NCBI GenBank assembly: GCA_965208015.1
Contig: OZ242308.1
Span: 1,178,001 to 1,242,000, forward strand
Direction of reading: 5' to 3'
DNA: 64,000 nt
Source of the DNA: Bin87 sp965208015
GTDB lineage: Bacteria; Chloroflexota; Dehalococcoidia; Lucifugimonadales; UBA3495
This document shows, piece after piece, positions 1 to 8,900 of this stretch (its first letter is position 1; every line of letters begins with the position of its first letter). Below the pieces are notes generated by a model. It was not told the DNA's origin. It did not search any database and was given only the letters and a program-made list of their open reading frames with translations. Position numbers and translations under genes: made by a program.

Positions 1-26
1 AGGCCGTGACCAACTCCACCCCGTGA
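1..26 (+). CDS. 3' end of an upstream giant repeat protein (partial)
   Basis: The first 26 bases read, in the frame ending TGA at 24-26, as A-V-T-N-S-T-P-stop. The gene ending at 11437 finishes with the same residues and nearly the same DNA, and the following 60 bases are also alike. So the window starts at the very end of another member of the giant-protein array. Only eight codons are present. Confidence 0.75.
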
Positions 27-90
27 GCCGGAGAGCGTTGCCGTAACGGGGCCTCACAAACCCCGAGTGGTGTGAGAGGGGATATTTCCG

Positions 91-254
91 CCTAGGCGGG
101 CGCCGGTGAAGGAACGGGGATAGTCCGGCGTCCCCTGGGGGACGGGGTTGAAGTCCAGGTCCTGGGTGATGCGCAGGCTGGCCTGGCCCAGGCGGGAGAG
201 GCGTTCCCGGAGAGCCGCTATCTCCAGGTCTCGCCGGTCGGGCGGGTTCGACGT
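91..254 (-). pseudogene. 5' fragment of a GAF-domain regulator gene, start codon lost
   Basis: Read on the minus strand this encodes about 50 codons beginning S-N-P-P-D-R-R-D-L-E-I and containing ALRERLSRLGQASLRI and a TGAR motif. This resembles the N-terminus that I recall from Chloroflexota GAF-domain sensor kinases and regulators (established pattern, from memory). The copy at 11498-11661 has an ATG with a good Shine-Dalgarno; here the same codon is ACG (254-252). The similarity stops after the TGAR motif, so the rest of the GAF domain is absent. I read it as a decayed 5' remnant lying antisense between two giant-protein genes. It could instead be a short peptide gene, but the lost start argues against this. 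Confidence 0.55.
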
Positions 255-319
255 ATCGCCTCCGAAAGAGCAGGACCGCTCCGCTGTCCCGGGCATCAGG
301 ATACGGGCCGGAAGAAACC

Positions 320-407
320 GATTATGGTCCAATTTCCCGTATGTTATAGGAAGTCATCACTATTGTATCAGATGTTACCCACAAATTGCTTACAGGGTGA
401 TACAGTC
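320..407 (+). promoter_or_regulatory. Conserved upstream block, putative promoter of the giant-protein gene
   Basis: About 88 bases here are clearly alike to 11727-11818 and 17820-17907, each roughly 215-235 bases upstream of a giant-protein start. Shared words are ATGTTATA(A/G)GAAGTCAT, TATCAGAT(G/A)TTACCCA and a final GGGTGATACAGTC. The last resembles an extended -10 element (TG-n-TACAGT). No convincing -35 is seen. The block is AT-rich against the local background. It could equally hold the promoter of the antisense GAF fragment, since it lies between the two. Confidence 0.4.
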
Positions 408-598
408 TTTACGACTTCCTCCGATAATGGACCACAACGGGTGTTCATCAATATGGCGCAACCAATAGAAGCGCGGGCGCTGGCAGATGGCAGCGTGAGC
501 GCCGGGATAGACGTGTCCCCGGCCGAGGACACATCTATTGTAACTTTCACGCCATACCTACCCTTGTCAGCCTTGGACCATCCCCGTGGTGAACGTAG

Positions 599-640
599 CT
601 TCGCCGAGCCTTGCCTCCACATCATGCGGGAGGTGACGGA
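599..640 (+). promoter_or_regulatory. Conserved leader with strong ribosome binding site
   Basis: The words GAGCCTTGC and GCGGGAGGTGACGG directly before the ATG at 641 recur before the starts at 12031 and 18134. The GGAGGTGA Shine-Dalgarno decides the start at 641 over the in-frame TTG at 611. Confidence 0.65.
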
Positions 641-3600
641 ATGAGGACACGCGCTTTAGCGCCTACTCTGGGCTGGCGGCCGGTGGTCGGCCTGGTGACC
701 CTGCTTGTTGCCTTCGTGGCTGCCTTTCTCCTCGGACCCGGCGCGGCGTCGGGCCAGAGCGCGCCCACGGTGTCCGGAGTGGCGGTAACGTCGGACGCGG
801 GCAACGACGCCACCTACGTCCTGGACGACGTTATCCGGGTAACCCTCACCTTCAGTGAGGCGGTGGAGGTAACCGGCGTACCACGACTGAAGATTGACAT
901 GGACCCGGCGGAGTGGGGCGAGAAGGAGGCCGGTTACCAGAGCGGCGGCGGCACAAACAGCCTGATCTTCACCCACACCGTGGTAGAACCGAACATCTCC
1001 ACCCAGGGCATCGCGGTGCTGGCGGACACCCTGGAACTGAACGGCGGCTCAATCAAGTCGGCGTCGTCGCAGGAAGACGCGGACCTGTCCCATGACGGGC
1101 TGGGCCATGACACCGGTCACAAGGTGAACTGGCAGGCGTCCTCGCCCACGGTGTCGGGAGTAGCGATTTCCTCGGATGCTGGCGGCGACGACACCTACGC
1201 CAAGGACGACGTGATTCACATCACGCTCACTTTCAGTGAGGCGGTGGAGGTTACCGGCAGTCCCCAACTCGCCATCGACATGGATCCGGCGGAGTGGGGG
1301 GAGAAGCAAGCGGGATACGAAAGCGGCAGCGGCACGGCCAGCCTGACTTTCACCCACACGGTGGTGGAACCGAACATCTCCACCCAGGGCATCGCGGTAC
1401 TGGCGGACAGCCTGGAACTGAATAACGGCACGATCCAGTCGGCGTCGGCACAGATCGACGCCGACCTAGCCCACAGCGGTCTGCCCCACGACCCGAACCA
1501 CAAGGTTGACTGGAAACAGGCGCCGGCGGCGACGCCCCCCACGGTAACCGCCGTGGCGGTAAATTCGGACGCCGGGGATGACGACACCTATGGCCTGGAC
1601 GACGTGATCCGCATCACGCTGACCTTCAGCGAGGCGATGGACGTGACCGGCACGCCGCAGTTGAAGATCGACATGGACCCGGCGGAGTGGGGGGAGAAGT
1701 TGGCCGCTTACGCCAGCGGCGGCGGCACCGCCAGTCTGACCTTCACCCACACGGTGGTGGAACCCAACATCTCCACCCAGGGCATCGCCGTGCTGGCGGA
1801 TAGCCTGGAACTGAATGGCGGCTCCATCCAGTCGGCGGCGACGCAGACGGACGCCGACCTGTCCCATGCGGGGTTGGCCCATGACCCGAACCACCAGGTG
1901 GACTGGCGGCAGGAGGAACCCAACCTGGCTCCAGTGCTGAACATCCAGGCCGAGAACTACGCCCTGTTCACCGGCGATAACAACGCCCCCCGGGGCATCC
2001 TGGTCAGCAAGCCCTTCCACGGCGTCTTCTCCGACCCCGACGGCGACGAGTTGACCTACGCGGTATCCGTCGCCAGCGGCAATGCCCACTTGGTCGAGTT
2101 GCTGCAAGTCATGCGTCATCAGGATATTCCGGAGGAGCGGCGGGTCAACCGGGAGGAGGGGTTGTTCTCGCGGGTGTGGTTCACGGCGGAGTCAGAGGCG
2201 GACTGGAAGGCCCTGGACCCGATCCCGCCCGACCGTCCGGTGGTGACGGTGACGCTGACCGCCACCGATCCCGGCGGCCTCTCGGCCTCGGTGGACGGGG
2301 ACTTTCTGATCTGGTGGGACAGCTATCCGGAGGTGGAGAGCGCAGTAGCCAGCAAGCAGGCCATCGCCCTCACCTTCGACATGGCGGTGGATGCTGCGCC
2401 GGGGCCGACGCCGGAGCAGTTCACGGTGAAGGTGGTCAACTCAGACGGGACCACGGGAACGGTGGCGGTGAGCAACGTGTCGGTGAGCGGGTCCGTGGTA
2501 ACGCTGGAGTTGGCGTCGGAGCTGGCGGCGGGGCAGACGGTGACGCTGGACTACGCCCACGCTGCTGATACGCCGTTGCAGCGGGCTGGCGGGGGCGACC
2601 CCGCGCACGGCTTCACCGGCCAGGCCGTGGACATGTCGCAGCTGGGGTTGCCGGGTCCGGTGGCTAACCTTGGGGTGATTGCCCAACCGGGGGTGTTGGA
2701 CCTGTTGGCCCGGTGGGACGACGTTGCGGGCGCGACCTCCTACAAGCTGCGCTGGCGGCAGTCCGGCGGCGAGTTCCAGGCGGCCAACGCCATCACCGTC
2801 ACCGGCGGCGCCATGGGGGTCGTCACCGTGTCGGGCTACGGGGAATGGGAGGTGCGGGCGCAGGGCTGCAACGACGACGGCTGCGGCCCGGAGGCCAGCG
2901 CTACGGTGGACGTGGTGCCGGCGGCCAGCCTGAGCCTGGCGCGGGCCGTGGACGCCCAGGGCCAGGCGCAGCCCCGGACCATTACGGCGACCTGGGATGC
3001 GGTGGAGGACGCCGCGTCCTACACGCTGCGCTGGCAACGGCTCGGGGCGGCTGCGCCGGCGTCGGCCCAACCGGATGCTGCCGTCCGGCAGACCCGCTCC
3101 CTCGATGGGGCATCCAGCGCTAGTGGGCAGACGTCGAATGACCAGAGTGAAACGAACCAACTATCCGTTCCCGCAGGCCGAACCAGCGCGGAGTTGAGCG
3201 TGCCTGACGGCAAGGCCTATCGAGTGGAGCTAGAAGCCCGGGGCGTGGACCGCGATCTTGTCGCGATGGCCCACCAACATGTGGGCCAGGCGGACGGCGG
3301 GCCCGACACCACGCCGCCGTGGCTGGAGCGTGGTGAGATTGACGGCAATAAGATGATCCTCTACTTCAGCGAACCGCTGGACGAAGGCCCAGTAGGCGGA
3401 TACTGGGATGGTGGATTTATCGAGGCGTATGTGCAGGTCGGGGGAGGTGTCAGGAGTTACGAGAAAGCGCATGGCCGTGGTATGGAAATCAGCGGGAACA
3501 AGGTGACGGTCCGTTTCGAGAGTCTGCGGGCGAGAGTGGGCCTGGATGCGGGTGGGCGATACATCAGGCGCGCCGCCGCCACTACCAAAGTGCTTCGGGA

Positions 3601-5896
3601 CCTTGCCGGCAATCCGATGAGTGTTCCGTATCAACATTACATAGGGTGGTGGGGCACAGGATGGCAAAGATTGAACAACATCACCGGGCGGCCGCACGTG
3701 ACCGGCGTGGTGGTGTCCTCGAACGCGGGCGCTGACCGGTTGTACGCGGACGGCGACACCATCCGAGTGCAGATCACCTTCAGCGAAGCGGTGAACGTGA
3801 CCGGAAGGCCCCGCTTGAAGATCGACCTTGACCGGGCCGGCGGCGGCGAGCGGTGGGCCAGCTACGCCAGTGGCAGCGGCACGACGACGCTGGCGTTCGC
3901 CTACACCGTGGATGATCCGGACCGCTCCACCCAGGGTGTCGCTGTGCTTCGGGACGCGCTGGACCTCAGCGGCGGGGTGATCCGGTCGGCGGGCACGCAG
4001 AGGGACGCGAACCTGTGGTACGCAGGGCTGGACCACGACTCGAACCACACGGTGGACTGGCAACGGTTGGCGCCGGGGGTTCACCGGGTGACCGGCGTAG
4101 CGATCTCCTCGAACGCGGGCGCCGATCAGTCGTACGTTGACGGCGACACCATCCAGGTGACACTGACGTTCGGCGAGAGGGTGATCGTAACCGGCGCGCC
4201 GCGGCTGAAGATTGACCTTGACCGAGCGGACGGCGGGGAGAAGTGGGCGGACTACGCCAGCGGCAGCGGCACGACGATGCTGGTGTTCACCTACACCGTG
4301 GTCGATGCGGACCTCTCCACCGCAGGCGTCGCCGTGCTCCGGCACTCGCTGGAGTTGAACGGGGGCACGATACGCTCCACGGCGGCGACGCCGGTGAATG
4401 CGCACCTGCGGCACGCGGGACTGGATCACGACCTGGACCACCAGGTGAACAGCAAGATCCCAATGTTGCAGAGCGCCACCGTGGATGGGACGAGGCTGGC
4501 GCTGGCTTACGACACGGCGCTGGACGAGAATTCGGCACCGGCCGGAACCGCGTTCACGGTGAATGTGAACGGGAGCGAGGTGAGCCTGGCGAACACCGAT
4601 CCGGTGAAGGTCCGCAGCGTTGCCGTGATTCTGACCTTGGCGGCGGTGGCGGCGGCCAGCGACACGGTGACGGTGAGCTACGCCAAGCCCACCGCGACCG
4701 GCGCCAGCAAGGTGAGGGACGCCGCCGGTAACGAGGCGGCCAGCTTCACCGACCAGGCGGCCGGCCCCGACACCATACCGCCGCGCCTGGTGGGGGGCGA
4801 GATCGACGGCGATACGATGGCAATTCACTTCAGCGAGGCGCTGGACCCAGACTCGGTGGGCGGTTACTTCCGGGTGAATCTGCAGTGGGCAGATAACAGC
4901 GGCAATCCTCGACCCTACGACAAATGCCGGAGCGATACCTCCGGCTGGCGCCACTTCACTGCCATACCGAAGGAGGTTTTTGTCAATGACTACACGGTCG
5001 TGGTAGTAGGTTTGAGCGACGGCTTGGGACGCGGCTTGGGGTACGAAATGGTACGTGCTGGAGTGGGCCAGCCGTATAACAATTTTACGTACCACCGGTA
5101 CAACGACCCCGCCGGCAAGGTTCTGCGGGACCTTGCCGGCAACTCGGTAAGCGACGCAAGAGTCCTGACCATGGACAACACCACCAGGATGCCGTGGCCG
5201 GAGCGGGCCACGGTGGTTGGCAAGCAATTGATTCTGACATTTAACGCCCCGATGGATGGGAACTCAGTTCCGGGGCCCAGCGCGTTCACGGTGAAGGTGG
5301 ACGGGAGTCAGGTGAACTTGGCCAACGCCAATCCCGTGGCGGTGTCTGGCAACACTGTCACGCTGACCCTGGCTGCGGCAGTAGCGGCAGGGGATGCCGT
5401 TACGGTGAGCTACGCCTATCTGTCCGGCAGCCCGCTCCAGAACGTGATCTGCGAAGACGCGGAGGTTTTTGCCGACCAGGCCGTGATGAACTTCACTGGG
5501 GTGTCGGCGGTGTCCGGAGTAGCGATTTCATCGGACCCGGGTGATGACGAAACCTACGGTTCGGGCGAAACGATCCGCGTCCGGCTGACGTTCAGCGAGG
5601 CAGTGACTGTCACTGGTAAACCGCGCCTGAAGATTGGCCTGAACTCAGGCTCCCGGGAGAAGTTGATGTGGTACGAAAGCGGAAGCGGCACTTCCAACCT
5701 GGTTTTCGCTCGCAAAGTATTGGAGCCGCACCCCAGGGTGGAGCCGGAGGTTTCCACGGCAGGCATCGCAGTCCTGGCCAACTCCTTGGAACTGAATGGC
5801 GGCGCCATCCAGTATGTCTACTCCGGGAAGCCCGCGTACCTGGCGCACATTGGGCTGGACCACGACGCCAACCACCAGGTGAACTGGCACCGCTAA
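641..5896 (+). CDS. Giant secreted repeat protein 1 (SwmB / Fn3-like modules)
   Basis: A 1751-aa protein with a signal peptide (residues about 1-37, hydrophobic core VVGLVTLLVAFVAAFLL) and so predicted to be exported by Sec and act at the cell surface. Three ~125-aa beta-rich repeats follow (about 41-423), each with the words TLTFSEA, IDMDPAEWGEK, HTVVEPNISTQGIAVLAD and LELNGG. Then come a cadherin-like segment (about 427-560, FSDPDGDELTY), a SwmB-like segment, two Fn3-like modules (about 672-885, SYKLRWRQSGG), more SwmB-like modules (DEN..P...FTV.VNGS..., VTVSYA) and three further ~125-aa repeats. No catalytic motif is visible. Adhesion or a cell-wall role is an inference from architecture only. 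The start is fixed by GGAGGTGA. The next gene begins 57 bases downstream and may be cotranscribed. Confidence 0.85.
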   Translation: MRTRALAPTLGWRPVVGLVTLLVAFVAAFLLGPGAASGQSAPTVSGVAVTSDAGNDATYVLDDVIRVTLTFSEAVEVTGVPRLKIDMDPAEWGEKEAGYQSGGGTNSLIFTHTVVEPNISTQGIAVLADTLELNGGSIKSASSQEDADLSHDGLGHDTGHKVNWQASSPTVSGVAISSDAGGDDTYAKDDVIHITLTFSEAVEVTGSPQLAIDMDPAEWGEKQAGYESGSGTASLTFTHTVVEPNISTQGIAVLADSLELNNGTIQSASAQIDADLAHSGLPHDPNHKVDWKQAPAATPPTVTAVAVNSDAGDDDTYGLDDVIRITLTFSEAMDVTGTPQLKIDMDPAEWGEKLAAYASGGGTASLTFTHTVVEPNISTQGIAVLADSLELNGGSIQSAATQTDADLSHAGLAHDPNHQVDWRQEEPNLAPVLNIQAENYALFTGDNNAPRGILVSKPFHGVFSDPDGDELTYAVSVASGNAHLVELLQVMRHQDIPEERRVNREEGLFSRVWFTAESEADWKALDPIPPDRPVVTVTLTATDPGGLSASVDGDFLIWWDSYPEVESAVASKQAIALTFDMAVDAAPGPTPEQFTVKVVNSDGTTGTVAVSNVSVSGSVVTLELASELAAGQTVTLDYAHAADTPLQRAGGGDPAHGFTGQAVDMSQLGLPGPVANLGVIAQPGVLDLLARWDDVAGATSYKLRWRQSGGEFQAANAITVTGGAMGVVTVSGYGEWEVRAQGCNDDGCGPEASATVDVVPAASLSLARAVDAQGQAQPRTITATWDAVEDAASYTLRWQRLGAAAPASAQPDAAVRQTRSLDGASSASGQTSNDQSETNQLSVPAGRTSAELSVPDGKAYRVELEARGVDRDLVAMAHQHVGQADGGPDTTPPWLERGEIDGNKMILYFSEPLDEGPVGGYWDGGFIEAYVQVGGGVRSYEKAHGRGMEISGNKVTVRFESLRARVGLDAGGRYIRRAAATTKVLRDLAGNPMSVPYQHYIGWWGTGWQRLNNITGRPHVTGVVVSSNAGADRLYADGDTIRVQITFSEAVNVTGRPRLKIDLDRAGGGERWASYASGSGTTTLAFAYTVDDPDRSTQGVAVLRDALDLSGGVIRSAGTQRDANLWYAGLDHDSNHTVDWQRLAPGVHRVTGVAISSNAGADQSYVDGDTIQVTLTFGERVIVTGAPRLKIDLDRADGGEKWADYASGSGTTMLVFTYTVVDADLSTAGVAVLRHSLELNGGTIRSTAATPVNAHLRHAGLDHDLDHQVNSKIPMLQSATVDGTRLALAYDTALDENSAPAGTAFTVNVNGSEVSLANTDPVKVRSVAVILTLAAVAAASDTVTVSYAKPTATGASKVRDAAGNEAASFTDQAAGPDTIPPRLVGGEIDGDTMAIHFSEALDPDSVGGYFRVNLQWADNSGNPRPYDKCRSDTSGWRHFTAIPKEVFVNDYTVVVVGLSDGLGRGLGYEMVRAGVGQPYNNFTYHRYNDPAGKVLRDLAGNSVSDARVLTMDNTTRMPWPERATVVGKQLILTFNAPMDGNSVPGPSAFTVKVDGSQVNLANANPVAVSGNTVTLTLAAAVAAGDAVTVSYAYLSGSPLQNVICEDAEVFADQAVMNFTGVSAVSGVAISSDPGDDETYGSGETIRVRLTFSEAVTVTGKPRLKIGLNSGSREKLMWYESGSGTSNLVFARKVLEPHPRVEPEVSTAGIAVLANSLELNGGAIQYVYSGKPAYLAHIGLDHDANHQVNWHR

Positions 5897-5953
5897 TGCC
5901 CGCGGCGATGATTCCAAGCCATCCACCACAGAGCACATAGCCGAAGTCCATAT

Positions 5954-8900
5954 ATGCCCGTCATTGCAAAAAATCACCCCGCGCTGATCCCGGCCCTGGC
6001 CGTTGCCGCGCTGGTGGCGCTGGCGGTCCTGCTGCTGGGCGGCGCGGCGGCGCAGGCCCAGGACGACGGGCTGCGGGTGTCGATTGCGGCCGACCCGGCC
6101 AATCCCCAGGTGAACGAAGCCACGATGCTGACGGCGGCCATTGCCAACCCTCCCTCGGAGGAGACGCCGGCGTACGACTGGGAGATCGACTTTGGCAGTG
6201 GTTGGCACTCCGTCAGTAGCGGGTCCACCCTCCGGTACGGCAACGCCAAGGCGGAGACGCTGGGCTTCCGGCTGACGGTGAGCTACAACGGCGGGGAGAC
6301 GGCGACATCGGAGCCGATCTCCGTGACCTGGACCGAGCCTACCGAGGAGCCGACACCGGAGCCCACTGAGGAGCCGGAACCGACGCCGGCGCCGGAGCCG
6401 GAGCCGACGCCGGAACCTACCGAGGAACCGACGCCCACGCCGGAACCGGTCACCGTGACCGGGGTGGCGGTGTCATCCGACGCTGGGGACGACGACACCT
6501 ACATCCTGGACGAGGTGATCGAAGTAACGCTGACCTTCAGCGCGGCGGTGGAAGTAAGCGGTACGCCCCGGCTCAAGATCGACATGGACCCGGCGGAGTG
6601 GGGCGAGAAGTGGGCTGGCTACGAGGGCGGCAGCGGCACAACCAGCCTGACCTTCACCCACACGGTGGTGGAACCGAACATCTCCACCCAGGGCATTGCC
6701 GTGCTGGCGGACAGCCTGGAACTCAACGGCGGCTCCATCAAGTCGGCGGCGACGCAGGCTGACGCCGGCCTTTCCCATGCGGGCCTGGATCACGACGCCG
6801 AGCACCAGGTGGACTGGCGGCAGTCGGCGCCGGAGCCGGCGAACAGTCCAGCCACCGGCGCGCCGACGATCACGGGCACGGCCCGGGTGGGCGAGACGCT
6901 GACGGCGGACACGGCGGGCATTTCGGACGACGACGGCCTGGACAACGCCAGCTTCAGCTACCAGTGGCTGGGCGATGACGCCGACATCTCCGGGGCCACG
7001 GGCAGCGCCTACACCCTGGCGAGTGCTGAGCAGGGCAAGGCGGTCAGGGTGCGGGTGTCATTCACCGACGACGCGGGACACGGGGAGACGTTGACCAGCG
7101 CGGCCACGGCGGCGGTGGCAGCGGCGGCCGCGCCGCCGGAGGTGACCGCCGTGGCGGTAACGTCCGACGCTGGGGACGACGACACCTACGTCCTGGACGA
7201 GGTGATACAGATCACGCTCACCTTCAGCGAGGCGGTGGACGTGATCGGCACGCCGCAGCTGGCCATCGACATGGACCCGGCGGAGTGGGGGGAGAAGCAG
7301 GCGGGTTACCAGAACGGCAGCGGCACGGCCAGCCTCACCTTCACCCACACGGTGGTGGAACCGAACATCTCCACCCAGGGCATCGCGGTGCTGGCGGACA
7401 CCCTGGAACTGAACAGTGGCTCCATCAAGTCGGCGGCGACGCAGACCGCCGCCGACCTGTCCCACGCCGGCCTGGCCCACGACCCGAACCACCTGGTGGA
7501 CTGGCGGCAGGAGGACCCCAATCTCGCCCCAGTGCTGAACACCCAGGCCCAGAACTACGACCTGTTCACCGGCCAGAACAACGCCCCCCGGGGCATCCTG
7601 GTCAGCAAGCCCTTCCACGGCCTCTTCTCCGATCCCGACGGCGACGAGTTGACCTACGCGGTCTCCATCGCCAGCGGCAATGCCCACTTGGTCGAGTCGC
7701 TGCAAGTCATGCGTCATCAGGATGTTCCGGAGGAGCGGCGGGTCAACCGGGAGGAGGGGTTGTTCTCGCGGGTGTGGTTCACGGCGGATGCGGAGGCGGA
7801 CTGGAAGGGGGCCAGTCCGGTGCTGGCGGACCCGGTGGTGGTTACGGCGACGCTGACGGCGACGGATCCCAGGGGATTATCGGCCTCGTTAGACGGGGAC
7901 TTTCTGATCGACTGGGACAGCAGTCCTGCGTTGCTCAGCGCCATATCTGACGGAGAGGCCATCGCGTTGACCTTCGACCTGGCGGTGGAGGCTGCGCCGG
8001 GGCCGACGCCGGAGCAGTTCACGGTGAACGTGGTGAACGCGGACGGGACCACGGGCACGGTGGTGGTGAGCAGCGTGGCGGTCAACGGCAAAGTGGTGAC
8101 GCTGAAGCTGGCGTCGGAGCTGGCGACAGGGAAGACGGTGACGCTGGACTACGCCCACGCCGACGCTACTCCATTGCAGCGGGTTGGCAGAGGCGACCCC
8201 GCGCCCGGCTTCACCGGCCAGCCCGTTGACATGTCGCAGCTGGGGCTGCCGGGCCCGGTGGCGAACCTGGGCGTCATCTCCGAGCCGGGACAGCTGAACC
8301 TGCTCGCCAGGTGGGACGACGTGGCGGGCGCGACCTCGTACAAGCTGCGCTGGCGGCAAGTCGGCGGCCAGTTCGATACGGCCAACGCCATCACCGTCAC
8401 CGGCGGCGCCATGGGGGTCGTCAGCGTGTCGGGCTACGGGCAATGGGAGGTGCGGGCGCAGGGCTGCAACGATGACGGCTGCGGCCCGGAGGCCAGCGCC
8501 ACGGTGGAGGTGTTGCCGGCGGCCAGCCTGAGCCTGGCGCGGGCCGTGGACGCCCAGGGCCAGGTGCAGCCCCGGACCATCACGGCGACCTGGGATGCGG
8601 TGGAGGATGCCGCGTCCTACACGCTGCGCTGGTGGCCGGCCAATGAGAGTCCCCCGGCGCCGGCCCAGCCTGCCTCCGCTGCGCGACAAACCGGTTCCAT
8701 TGATGGGAGGGCGGCGAGTACCCAGACCGGGAACCAACTGACCGTTCCCGCCGGCCGGACCAGCGCCGAGTTCACCGTGGCCGACGACCGGGCGTACCGG
8801 GCGGAGTTGCAGGCTCGGGGCGGCGGCGACAAGATCATCGCGCAGGGTGACGGCGGGGTGGACCAGATGCCCGGCGAGCCCGACACCACGCCGCCGACGA

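Noticed and set aside
3230..5227. Long minus-strand open frame (665 codons) opposite giant protein 1
   Set aside because: It is the complement of a highly biased GC-rich coding sequence, has no ribosome binding site and consists of His/Arg/Val-rich composition without motifs.
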